A DNA stretch of 64,000 bases from Chionoecetes opilio (Eukaryota; Arthropoda; Malacostraca; Decapoda; Majidae), in assembly GCA_016584305.1 (NCBI GenBank), contig JACEEZ010020928.1, positions 100,001 through 164,000 of the forward strand, written 5' to 3'. The first letter of the stretch is position 1; each line of letters begins with the position of its first letter. The translations under genes were made by a program, and so were the position numbers. This document shows, one piece after another, positions 23,124 to 34,616 of this stretch. The notes under the pieces were generated by a model. The model searched no databases. It was not told the origin of the DNA and saw only the letters and a program-made list of their open reading frames with translations.

Positions 23124-24393
23124 CGTAGTAGTGTTTGTGTGTGTGTGCGTGCGTAGTAGTGTTTGTGTGTGCGTAGTAGTGTGTGTGTGTGTGTGTGTGT
23201 GTAGTAGTGTTTGTGTGTGTGTAGTAATGTTTGTGTGTGTGTAGTACTGTTTGTGTGTGTGTAGTCGTGTTTGTGTGTGTGTGTAGTAGTGTTTGTGTGT
23301 GTGTAGTAGTGTTTGTGTGTGTGTGTAGTAGTGTTTGTGGGTGTGTGTGTGTGTGGTAGTGTTTGTGTGTGTGTGTGGTAGTGTTTGTGTGTGTGTAGTA
23401 GTGTTTGTGTGTGTGTGTAGTAGTGTTTGTGTGTGTGTTTGTGTTTGTGTGTGTGCGTAGTAGTGTTTTGTGTGTGTAGTAGTGTTTGTTTGTGTGTGTG
23501 TGTGTGTGTGTGTGTAGTAATGTTTGTGTGTGTAGTAGTGTTTGTGTTTGTGTGTGTGCGTAGTAGTGTTTGTGTGTGTGTGTGTGTGTGTGTGTCCGTA
23601 GTAGTGTGTGTGTGTGTAGTAGTGCTTGTGTGTGTGTGTGTAGTAGTTTTTGTGTGTGTGTAGTAGTGTTTGTGTGTGTAGTAGTGTTTGTGTGTGTGTG
23701 TGTGTAGTAGTGTTTGTGTGTGTGTGTGTGTAGTAGTAGTGTTTGTGTGTGTGTGTGTAGTAGTGTTTGTGTATAGTAGTGTTTGTGTGTGTGTAGTAGT
23801 GTTTGTGTGTGTGTGTGTAGTAGTGTTTGTGTGTGTGTAGTAGTGTTTGTGTATAGTAGTGTTTGTGTGTGTGTAGTAGTGTTCGTGTGTGTGTAGTAGT
23901 GTTTGTGTGTGTGTGTAGAAGTGTTTGTGTGTGTAGTAGTGTTGAACCTCAGCAGGCTCCGCTAACACCTGTTCATCCACCTCGTACTCTGGCTCAAACA
24001 TATAGGGTTGGGCTCCCATCACAATCTGGTTCATTTTCCTCATATACGCGAGCAGCGTCATTTAGTTCGGTCTCAGATTTTAGCATCGTACTCTAGATCT
24101 ATCACAGCGACAGATTCACTGCCTGACACCGAAGTACAATCGCTCATCATAACATTTGCCGACAGGTCGCACAGAGGCAGACGAGTGTTGTTTACATTGG
24201 AGCGTCCCTTTTGTGACGTCATCAATAACATGCGTAGCTCTGTTGGAGGGAAGAGCATTTTTTGCGCGCGCTTTTTACAAAAGTCGTGTTTTTACGGAGA
24301 TAAGGCCTGGAAATCAATTATTTTTGGTGGATTAGGTGTTTTGAATTCAACATAATTAGGCAAAACGGACGGTTTTAGGTCTGGACGATTACT
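22761..24393. mobile_element. TTAA-flanked element with minisatellite interior
   Basis: Ends are perfect 16-bp inverted repeats, AGTAATCGTCCAGACC at 22,761 and GGTCTGGACGATTACT ending at 24,393, each flanked by TTAA (22,757-22,760 and 24,394-24,397). The inserted LINE continues on both sides. TTAA duplications are the rule for piggyBac and Kolobok; the AG...CT ends argue for Kolobok or an unclassified relative over the CCC...GGG ends of piggyBac. Side regions of 230 and 450 bp surround a 950-bp GT-rich minisatellite. A minus-strand frame begins MTLLAYMRKMNQIVMGAQPY before the array and may be a leftover of the parent gene. Confidence 0.8.
22990..23943. repeat. TAGTAGTGTTTG(TG)n minisatellite
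   Basis: About 40 variable-length units, each TAGTAGTGTTTG followed by 4-15 TG steps. It produces a spurious long open frame of His/Thr repeats on the minus strand. Confidence 0.95.
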
Positions 24394-24397
24394 TTAA

Positions 24398-25440
24398 GCT
24401 TCCTTTCAAATCGTGTTATTGCAGCTATTGTAGACGGACATTGTTCTTCTCCTAAATCTATCAATAATGGTGTTCCTCAGGGTTCTGTCTTATCACCACC
24501 ATCTTTCTATTACTCATTAATGATTTTCTAAGTCTAACGCAAAGCCCTATCCACTCCTACGCTGATGATTCTACCCTGCATTTTTAAAAGTCATTTATTC
24601 GACGTCCAACTCAACAGGAACTAAGTGATTCACAGAGATATACCCCCGAACGCCTATCTTCTGATATTTCTATATTTTTAGATTGGGTCAAAGCAAACCA
24701 TGCTTTGTTAAATGTCTGAACAACCCAATTTCTTCACCTCTCTACTCGACAAAACCAAACAGATAACTATCCCCTCTTCTTCAATGACACTCAACTGTCT
24801 CCTTCTTCGACAATGAACATTCTTGGACTATCCTTTACTAATAATCTTGACTGGAAATATCATATCTTATCTCATGCTATAACAGCTTCTAAGAAGTTAG
24901 GTGTCCTGTGGCATCTGCGTCCATTTTTTACTCCCTCCCAGTTGCTTGCTCTGTACAGGGGCCTTATCTGCCCATGTATGGAGTATGTCTCACATATTTT
25001 GGGGGGGATACACTCATACAGCTCTCCTAAACAGGGTTGAGTCAAAAGTTTTTAGTCTCATCAACTCACTTCCTCTGACTGATTGTCTTTAATCTTTAAA
25101 TCACCGCCGCAATGTTGCTTCTCTTCTTATCTTCTACCGTCATTTTCATGCTGACTGCTCTTCTAAACTTGTTGACTGCATGCCTACCCCTCTCCTGCGG
25201 CCTCGCTGCACAATACTTGCTACTCATTCTCATCCTTATTCTGTCCATCTTCCTAATGCAAGAGTTAATCAGTATCTTTACTCTTTCAACCCTTTCACTC
25301 GTAAACTCTGGAACTCTCCTCCTGTCTCTATCTTTCCAATGTTCTACTTTTTAAATCTTTTCATGAGAGGAGTGACAAGACACGTCCCGATCTAAATTGG
25401 CCCACAACCATTTCTTTATTTATATTATCTTTTTTATAGA
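24398..25440 (+). pseudogene. Jockey-like LINE fragment, second half
   Basis: Continues the reverse transcriptase: NNGVPQGSVLS (about 24,465), HSYADDSTL with the catalytic YADD (about 24,552), then NILGLSFTNNLDWK (about 24,816) and the C-terminal LYRGLICPCMEY block (about 24,950). Frames are broken. The 3' end merges into T-rich sequence and a SINE-like tail at 25,515-25,606. Confidence 0.82.
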
Positions 25441-25514
25441 GGCTGGCAACATAGCGGGCTTTTTGTTATTTTTTTTGTCCCCTTGGCCTGTGGCTTTTGA
25501 AAAGAAAAGAAAAA

Positions 25515-25606
25515 GTCGGTTAAGGTCCCTCTTGAGCAGGGGAATGAGGCTGTTTGGTGTTTGAGGTTTCAGCATTTCCCTAAGATCGGTAATAATGAAC
25601 TCCAAG
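25515..25606 (+). repeat. SINE family 2 tail, left half of the provirus target
   Basis: GTCCCTCTTGAGCAGGGGAA... to ...AAGATCGGTAATAATGAACTCCAAG. The same unit recurs at 36,750-36,845, 39,580-39,675 and 40,078-40,170. Its continuation (CAAGCTCGCTCC) is found 13.8 kb away at 39,391, which shows that the provirus split it. Confidence 0.75.
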
Positions 25607-26131
25607 TGTTAGCCCCATACATACGTCACTACGTATGATATAACATATACTTACGTTCGGGTGAACGTGGAAGGCGTGAACACAGCCGAGCGGCGGGACT
25701 TAGGTAAACACAAAGTTGTTTTATAATTATTATTCGATCTAATTGAACAGAGTGAAACGTCCGTATACAGCACGTTGTAATTAAAGTCCTCTGTTAAATC
25801 ACAGTGCACCAAAAGTGTATTTACCACAAAGAATGTCCACGGACGCACACAACCACACACAATGACTGTCATTAGCTCTCTGGCGTCTTGGCGTCAGCTC
25901 CTACACAGACAGGGCGAGGCAGGGCGTGGCCAGAGGGTGCCCGCCCGGTTATCAAGGTGTGGCCCTCTCCGTGAGATGCTGTTCTCTGGTGGCATGTGGT
26001 AGATGACGTGACATGGGCGTTACACGTCATATAAATATCATAAATCTTAAAACATGGAAATGATTAGCAGAAAAAGGTGCATGCATGCGATATACATATA
26101 TGGATAAGAATATGTCCCTATAATGCCAACA
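25607..26131 (-). repeat. Provirus 3' LTR
   Basis: 525 bp; on the minus strand it starts TGTTGGCATTATAGG and ends GGGGCTAACA, the TG...CA ends of an LTR. It matches the outer parts of 37,128-39,390. Confidence 0.88.
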
Positions 26132-26139
26132 TCGCTCGG

Positions 26140-27950
26140 TCACCTACCAGGCACGTGTTCTCGCCGTCCTAGAGACATGTACCTAACTATGTTACAATCA
26201 TGTATACACCTGATTTTGTGGATATTGCCCTTCAGGAGAACATACAAAAATAGGGCCTTACTAACAACAAAGCAAAGTGGAATTACTATGATGTTGATGA
26301 TTATGATTGGCATAATCATGGAAGGAAAATTAACAGCTGGGTTAAGGTAGACAAGTAAAGTATCATGTACGGCTGTTTCCAATTCTGAAAATTTAGATAA
26401 TGTAAGCTCATAAATGGTATTAGTTACATATTTAATGCTTGAAAAATGTATATACTTCAAGCTGTCAATAGGGAAAAGTCGAGCAGTGAAATTAGCTACA
26501 AATCCTTCGTGCAGTTTTTCAGGAAAGATATTCAAATAGTCAGAGCGCAAATAGCAAGCAATAAGCATTGCGAAGTGACCGAAAACTTTCTGATACACTG
26601 CACCTTCGTGACATACTACAGACACATAGAATGTTTGTGTAAAGAAGAAATAGTGATGTCCAAAGAAACTTTTGTGAAAGAATGGTCGTGAAATCAAGCG
26701 GGTGTAAGGACACAACGATAAGGCCCGAGAAGCATTTCCCTGAGTTTGCACCAATTCACAAATACCCTCACTTGTTACAGGCAAGAAGGCAAAGAGAGAT
26801 GCGGGGCAAAAATACAGGTTCAAATATTCTGTACGGCACCTATCCAAATCAGACATGCGTCCAGTAGCATACTGGGTATACTCATTAACACCACAGTAAT
26901 TGGTTGATTCAGTATCATAACATATTATTTCACTGAAAAAACGAAATGGTTCAATTCTATGTACATCAAACACATGTTTGGATTGGAAAGGAACATGTAT
27001 AACAACGGTATCTGATGTTAGCACTGATTCAAGGAGAGGGTAATAGTGTTGGATACCACTTAAATCAAACAAAGGTTTCAACTTGTAATTCGTCTTTCCT
27101 AAGTTCAAGGCATGCATAAAATCCTTAACAGGAAAGAGTGAAGAAGTGACTCTTCCATGCGCTGCGTCAACCATTTTTGTTAGTATTTGTTTGTTACTTC
27201 TTACAATAAAATTAACCGAATTAGTCAAAACAGACAGTGGTTGCTCTAACACAGTAAAAGCTTTGTAAAAGATGTGCTCGGACGGAATAGTATTGAAGGT
27301 CTTCCTCCTTAGTTAGTGAAAGAGGCAAGATCTACTACTTGACTTTCAAGTCTGGTAATGTTTATGCAATTTAAATGAATGAGTTTATTATTAGAGGAAG
27401 CCAAGGAGGCCAGTTGATTGTATTGCATTCTCAGTTCTTCTACATCCTCATTCATAGCTGTACCAAATAACATGCCCAAGAGTTGTCCAATACCACCAAT
27501 GGATCCCCGTTTTGTGCGGTTAGTTACTTTCAACCCGTCATAGTTTTCTGAGGCTAGGTTGACAGTGTCATTCAGGTATTGCACTCTAAGAGTTAAAAGA
27601 ATAAGAAAGTCCCTAGGGTACTTCGCCAGAACGTAGGACTCCAGCTTCAACAGGGCTTCATCCAGTTGTCCCGTTACCTCCCTCAGTCTACCTGGGATTT
27701 CCACCAAAGTAGCATTGGGGTAACGCACCCACAAAACATCCTCTTCCAAGGTAACCCTTCCCAAGGGAGCGGTTAGGGCTCCCGGCTTGAGATGAACCGG
27801 TTCCAGAGCTAAAATAGAATGCAGGATGAAGAAGAGGAAGTGGACAGACATTTCTGGAACAAAAAAGGTATCATTTACGATGGCGAAAATGATAAGCATG
27901 AGTTTGGTCAGCAGGATATTTATATTTGTTAGTTTCAAGCCGCGTAGCAT
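26140..27950 (-). pseudogene. env-like gene of the provirus (broken)
   Basis: Encodes a class I-type fusion envelope protein related to insect errantivirus Env and baculovirus F proteins. It sits after pol, overlapping the pol end. The first part (27,950-27,309) has a hydrophobic signal segment (FLFFILHSILAL), a furin-type site RTKR, and directly after it a glycine-rich fusion-peptide-like stretch (SIGGIGQLLGMLFG) followed by a heptad-like region. The second part (27,252-26,140) has several cysteines and a strong transmembrane segment near its end (MPIIIINIIVIPLCFVV), followed by a short basic tail. A stop and frameshift at about 27,253-27,308 split the gene, so it cannot make one protein as it stands. 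Confidence 0.8.
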
Positions 27951-30900
27951 CGCTAAGTTTAGCAGTTTCTACTAAGCATAAATCAGGCTTGGCATTAGTC
28001 CGTTTAAGTCGATCACTGTGAATGACTTCTAATGTATTTAACCACGGATCCAAAATATCAAACTTATTGCCATGGATTTGCTTAACTACCAGGCGCGGAC
28101 CCACAAATTTAGGAGCAAATTTAGAGTTCCTTTCCGAGTCTCGAATCATGACAGTCACCAACTCAGATTTGAACGGGTGAAGAGCGCCGGTATTGTTGTG
28201 GACACATATCAGTCTTAGAAGCCTGTAATTTATTTCTGGCACCGGAATATAAGTCCGAGAAAACTTTAAGTTGACATTTAGCATAATCATCAACTTTGTA
28301 CACAGGTTTTTGATGGCTTTTTAAAGGAGTCTTTTCTCCATACCACAAATAATAAAATAAGGAGTTTGACCTGTCGACTCACAAATATTGCAATTAACGC
28401 ATGCAGCAACATAGGGTAACCAATCTTCCAAACTATCAAGTAAGCCACCAACATCTGGGCGCAAAGCTTCCAGGACTTTCCTGTTCGCACGCTCAACTAA
28501 ACCGTTACTGGCAGGGTGATAAGTTACCGTGAATTTTTATTTGATGTTGACTTCCCACAGATTTCATAGAGAAGCGCATTTTTTTTATTCCGCGCCATTG
28601 TCACTCATTAAGACTCGGGGAGTTGAGTATGGACAAACTAAACTGGCGATCAGATCGTGTGAAATCGCTTTGGCAGTTTTATACATCACAGGGGCCAAAA
28701 CTACATACCTTGAAAAGTGAGCAACACATACTAACAGGTATTTAGACCCTTGACGACTAGAAGGAAGCTGTAATAGAGCAATAGCAACAATGTCCCAGGG
28801 ACGCTCAGGAGTTGGATTTTCGAAAATTGGTGCTGAGTTTGGCACCGTACCCTTATGCACAGCACATTTCACGCACTTAGCTACATATGCGTCAATATCT
28901 AACCGCATTTTAGGCCAAAAATAACTAGTGCGGGCCGCAGAAGGAGTACGCTCCTTTCCCGGGTGACCGGCTATTACAGTATCATGAACTAGTTGCAGTA
29001 CCACAGGTACAAATGACTCAGGTATCACAAATTGGTTCACTGGGGTCCGTTTATTTGGCCAAAATCTACAAAGGACTTGATCTGGTGATAAGACAAATTG
29101 TGAAAAAGGATTGGGCATTTTAGGTAATGTTGACTGGTCACCCGATTCCAAAACATATATCACCTTAATCCACACGTCATGTTGACGTTGCAACGGGCAA
29201 CAGCTAGTTCATGTAGTGAACAATTTTGAACTACAGGGGACTTGTCCGTCACTCAGTCCAACATGTACATTTCTAGAAAGCGCATCAGCCACAACATTGG
29301 CTCGACCTGGCAAGTATTTAAAAGTTGGATTGAATTCCTGTATTATCAAAACAAACGCGCGAGTCTTCCTGAAAGGTTTTTCCCTTTAAAAAGGTCAGTG
29401 ACAGCTGCGTGATCAGTATATACGGCTATATCATATCCTGGGATAAAATCTCAAAAAAATTTCAGAGCCCAGACAACTGCGAGTGATTCCAGGTGAGTAA
29501 CTGAGTAATTAGACTTTGGCGGAAGTAAAGTTCTACTCGCGAACGCAATAGCGCTTTTTTTTCCAAGTGCGTCCGTCTGTATCAATAGAGCACCCAGCCC
29601 TAATGCAGAGGCATCCGTGTAAAGAACAAAAGGAACCTTATAGTCTGGAAATGCCAAGACAGGGGCAGTAGTTAGGGCGACTTTTAGATCTTGAAAAGAG
29701 TGTTCATGTACTACAGCGTCCAATTAAAGTGCACGTCCTTCTATAATAGGTATAAAGGGCGATGCAACCGTTGCAAAATTGGATATAAATGATCTATAGT
29801 AACCACACAACCCAATGGAAAACGGACATTGTCTACATTCTGTGGTCGCGGTAAATTTGTAACTGCAGTTATTTTATTTGACATTGTATGATGTCCATCA
29901 CCATCTACCATTTGGCCTAAAAAGGTGATTTTAGACTTAAGGAATTCACATTTAGTCAGTTTAACTTTGAGTCCAGCTTCTTATAACTTCAGGAGTATTG
30001 CTTCTAAATTAGCAAAATGAGACTCCGAGTCTTTGCTGCAAATTATAAGATCATCAAGGTAAGCATAGATATTTTTGCCTAGCATATCGAAAAATTTATT
30101 ATTAATCATTCTTTGAAACGTAATAGGGGCTGACATTAAACCAAATGGCATTCTGAGCCACTTGTAGTGTCCACTAGGTGTGCTAAAGGCAGTAACTTCC
30201 CTTGATGCAGGAGCCATTGGCACCTGCCAGTAGCCACTAACCAAATCAAGGCTACTGAACATAGTGTTACCCTGTTCTAAAGATATTAACAGGTCTGTTA
30301 GGACAGGTAAAGGATACCTATCATCCTCCGTGACTTCATTTACTCGCCGAAAATAAATTACAGGTCTAAACTGTTCCACTTTTTTAGGAACGAGGAATAG
30401 AGGCGAGTTCCACAGTGAACGGGAATTTTGGATAACACCCTGACCCAACATGTCTTTAATTTGCCCATCAACAATTAGTCTTTGACTGTGAGGTAGACGA
30501 TCTGCTGGAATATACACAGGATGGGTTCCAGGTTTACGTCTAATGTGGTGGTTAGTTTTATCAGTTGAACCTAACGATTCTCCGGGCAAGGCTATAACAT
30601 CACAGTACCGCTTAAGCAGTTCTAACAATGAAAACCTGTGCTCGGGATAATCCACAATAGTGACAAGTGAGTCAAGCGTTTGTGCTTGAGCCAAATTTGA
30701 GTTGCTGGAGGACGGAGTTACCGAACTGACAAAACCCGAAGGTAAAGGTAAGACACAGGTAAGTCCAAAGGTTTTGGCACTACCTGTTTGTCAAAAGCTA
30801 ACGCACGGCTTAAAAATACACCTTGTCGAAGTTTGACAGGACTGCCAGTCGCATTAACAACAAGAGCGACGGCTTTATTTCCTTCACGAACTTCACTTAG

Positions 30901-31679
30901 GGTTGCTTCCACTGTCAGTCTGTTCACTTGGCTTCGGCGGCCTTCTATACAGATGTCACAACCCAAGGTGGTTTTTGGGACTGACACGGGAATGTGCATT
31001 GCCGTACGGTGGAGAATTACATGATTACCAATTACCGTGGCATTAACGATTTTCCACATCTCACTAGGGTCAGTTACCGTTGTCTGATGATACGAATTGG
31101 TAGGCTGGGCAGAGTCTACGCGCAAATTTGTTTCAGACTGAGGCGGTGTTCCACTTACCAATCCACCAGTAGAAATCTGAACACTAGGTGCGGACGGTGA
31201 ATTACAAGGAACTACCTTATTTTGGGAAGCCAAGCATATGGGTTGATCCATCGCTCTGAAATTCTTCCCTAAGAACCTTATGGTACTGGTATCTGGATGT
31301 ATTATCATCCGGTTCGCTCTCAAAGACGCTAAAGCCAATAATCCGTCCGAGGGCAACGTAAAATTAGAAGCCACGTAAAAGTCTAAACGAATATTAGGCG
31401 TACCTTTTCCCAATCTAACGGGTAGGCGAACAACTCCTAATATATTTAGAGGATCGCTAGTAGCTCCCATTACATTGAGATCGTTCGGTTTAAGAGGCCA
31501 TCGGTTGCCACGTGACGCGCGCTTAGTGCAAGGTAAGCATTCTCGGACAGTACGGTAACTGTTGCGCCTTTGTTTACCGCGAGCGATGCTCTCATGTATC
31601 CTAATCTGGTTGGTAGAGCCAAGATATTGTCTTGACTGCAAGCGGCAATTGAAGATGAGATAATAATAGTGTCATCCAA
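27871..31679 (-). pseudogene. pol of the provirus: protease, RT, RNase H, integrase (broken)
   Basis: Order on the minus strand. Protease (about 31,679-31,000): the active-site position reads NKGA where DTGA is expected. Reverse transcriptase (30,694-29,981): FRPVI, the FSSLDLVSGYWQV block and the palm motif YLDD. RNase H (29,723-29,451): VLYTDASALGLGALL. Integrase (29,193-28,290): zinc-binding H/H/C/C with VAKCVKC, then DIVAIALLQLP, where the first catalytic Asp is Ala, then MSDNGAE. The tail runs into the env start region (28,293-27,871). Several frameshifts separate the domains (for example about 29,730-29,980 and 29,200-29,450). Confidence 0.9.
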
Positions 31680-31739
31680 CCGAGTTGCAGTATTATCAAT
31701 TCTACCAGTTGTATCTGCTAGTCTGGTCTGGTTTGTACG

Positions 31740-33342
31740 GGGCGCGCGGCTTCCCCCGACTGTGTGTTACCGCGACTCTGACGTATTCGAGTACTTAAAC
31801 TTGAAACGAAATAGCAATTCTCCGTAGAGTGTCCGTAACACTCATGGATAACACAGTAGATAAGATTTTGTGACGCACCGCGGGGAACAGCAGTGTTCCC
31901 AGAACCAGTATTTCCCTGTCTTGCGGGATTACAGTTAGCAGTCGTCGTCGTCGGTACTCGTGCGCGATCATGTGTACCAGTAGAGGTTCTGATTCTGTCT
32001 GAGTTCCTTTAACCCCTTGAGACCCAGACCGTAATATCCATTGTTATTTGGTTACCATTAGAAGATTTGTAGTGAATATTAGCAATATTTAATAGATATG
32101 ACCTGTTTAGTATCCTTATCCACTACCTAATTTGGTATATTCAGTTAGTTTTCGTTATTTTATGGCTAACAACAGAAGATTTTATATAGCAATGGAAATA
32201 TCTGGGCGTGAAGGGGTTAAGCAGGTAATGGCCCTGAGGCGGCTTCAAGTTTCCTTTGGCGACGAGATTCTTTATTTTTCATATAACGCCGATTTGCAGT
32301 GTGTCCATTTCGTTGACAATAATGGCATGGCATGATAGGTCTTTGATGATACCTAGGGATGGCCGCAACTGCTGTATATGATACATCTATATCCCTACCG
32401 GCTACATCAGGCTGAATAGTGGCTACAGATGACACAGTTGTTCGTACGTCACCATCTTTCTCTTCTATCTTGGTTTTTAATTTCAATACAACATCATGCA
32501 GTACTTCTTGGGGACTATAATTAAGAGACAGAAAGTTTTTTCGGAAGGTACCTGTTAGCAATGTATGCAAACAAAATCATGGAATTTGCGATTGTTTCTA
32601 AGTGAAATGTTATCTCCCTGGTTCCAGCCATTCTCCTGTAAATACTGGATGAAATCTACAGAAATTCGGTTTGCTTCCACCTGTGCATCTAACAAATTAG
32701 TGGTAGCAGCATCGCTTAGCAAAGTCTCAACAGCTAAATTCACTCCTTTCACTAAACCATGCTTGGCGTTACTCCCAAAGGATTCTAGAAAATTAGAACG
32801 AAAGGTTTGGTAATCTTTGTTCGCTTGGGTTTCAGTAAAAGCACTAGCTTGCATGAGGTGTGCAGCTCGTGAGCCTGGTTGTAGACGTGAGCGAACAAAG
32901 GTAATTTTGTCAGTCTCATCAGTAATAAATGAATTAGCCATTACATCCTCGCACATGGCAATATACTCCCGGGTTGTGTAATCTACACCAACTCCCGAAA
33001 AAGGCCTAACAGCCGCGCTGGTAGGTAATAACTTAATCGATCCAGCTGCCTGTTGTTGAGGATTCGAGGGATTGAACTACTAATACCTGCTCCGGCCGGA
33101 GGAGACATGCTTGTTAGTGGGGGCTGAGGTAAGGAAGGGTTAAAAGAAGCAGATGGAAGTCTGAATTGTTGCGAACCGCTACGCAGAACACGAGGGCTAT
33201 CACTACTTTCTTCAAAATCAGATTCAACATCTTTCTGTGTCTCAGTGCTATCGTCAGTAAATGTGGGTTTATTTTCACCACAAAGTTTAGCAAATTCCTC
33301 ATTTAACCCGTAGAGCGCGGCTATGCCCATTTGGTCTCTCAC
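31740..33342 (-). pseudogene. gag of the provirus (broken)
   Basis: Starts with a methionine at 33,342 (MRDQMGIAALYG), continues in shifted frames through 32,956-32,555 (IAMCEDVMANSFITDETDKI; capsid-like helices) and 32,570-32,217. The nucleocapsid end has a zinc knuckle CHYCQRNGHTANRR in which the last Cys is replaced by Arg. Beyond the MITE a second knuckle-like CVIHECYGHSTENC (about 31,850-31,810) is kept. The MITE at 32,013-32,216 and frameshifts inactivate the gene. Confidence 0.78.
32009..32220. mobile_element. piggyBac-like MITE, copy 1, inside gag
   Basis: TTAA at both ends (32,009-32,012 and 32,217-32,220) around a 204-bp element with inverted ends CCCCTTGAGACCCAGACC and TCTGGGCGTGAAGGGG. 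CCC...GGG ends with TTAA are the piggyBac signature. The gag reading resumes on both sides of it. Copy 2 is at 41,875-42,082. Confidence 0.85.
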
Positions 33343-34616
33343 TAAGAAAACGCGAGTATGCCCAATTGGGCGGCCGCCAAATTCAAAAGGGTGGACTAAT
33401 TTTTCGGCTGGTGAAATCTGGCAACTCTACTTTACCTGAGAATGACCCAGGGGTCACACATAGGCTCAGTGACCCAGTGACCAGCATGGAAGGTGAAGGT
33501 GCTGACAGGTCTCTCCCTATCGCGGGCAAAGAGATTAGAGAGGAAGAGCCTTGCGGCCTGTTTTCTGTGAACGAGCTGTACCATGGATTCCATAAACCTC
33601 AACTCTCTTCATCTTGCAAGTACAATCATAGAATAACCACAAGACTTTAGCCAAAAAAAATATTTTTAGCGGTTGCACAAATATATGGCGAATACATTGA
33701 TACACATTCAAGTTAGTTTAGCGACTATAAGAATTCTGGCAAAAGTCCCGCGTACACAGAGATATTGTCACACAGGTATCCGCAGTTTACGGGTTAAAAG
33801 CTCAAGACTAGATCTCCGATCCATAAGCTATAAGAAATATTAATAATATATTGCGTAATAAAATTATAATAATAATTAATGCATATATAATAATTATTAT
33901 TGTTACCGCAATTATTTAATGCGAGTACTTTTTTTTCATGTGCTTGTAAAGCCTTATGCTGTTATTGAACGTATATGCCATCACAAAGAAGAAAAGTTCA
34001 TTTCACAGAGATAAGAGATATATAGATAGATACTTTAGTACACTAAAAATTACTAAAAATGAGGTATTAGCAATATTAATATTTGATGAGAAAATATTAA
34101 ACCAATTAGAACTGTCTCATGAACTTCTTCTTTTTCAGATGGATATTTAATCAATAAAATGTAAAATGATAGAATCACTAGCAATTTTATGTGCAACAAG
34201 TGATGTAATTAATTCAATTCAATGGAGTGTAAGCTCAAATACATGTCAATCTCACCTACGTATATCAAGTTTGGTGCAAATATAATCTTCCTAGAAACAA
34301 AGCCAGCATCCAGGGGTGGGGGTGGTTGGGCGTCTAGGAGGTCAACCAAACCAGGGTGTGGCGCTGATTCCTTTCCCGACCGCGTGTCATCAAGTGTAGA
34401 AGGCATCGGGCGCTGGGCGGCGACGACCAGGCCTACGTCTTTCCTTCACAATGTTCCACTTCGGAGCTGTTGTAGTATTGCTTCGTGATCGCCAGGATCA
34501 CGATGTAGTGTCCGAAGGGGTTTAAAGCACCTTCTATCTCAGAAAACAGAAATTTTATATACATATGGTAATTGCTAATATCAGTCTTTTAATTAGTGTC
34601 GTGGAAAGTTTCGATT
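33343..34616 (-). other. Provirus leader region, right of gag
   Basis: About 1.3 kb without recognisable coding sequence between the gag start and the LINE insertion; AT-rich at 33,830-34,200. It belongs inside the provirus because the 5' LTR lies further right. No convincing tRNA primer-binding site was identified beside the 5' LTR. Confidence 0.5.

Noticed and set aside
22829..24061. 410-residue open frame on the minus strand
   Set aside because: Almost entirely Thr/His/Tyr repeats from the GT minisatellite; only the short ends could be coding remnants.
25607..26131. Solo LTR
   Set aside because: Its partner at 37,128-39,390 and the shared CAAG flanks make it the 3' LTR of a full provirus.
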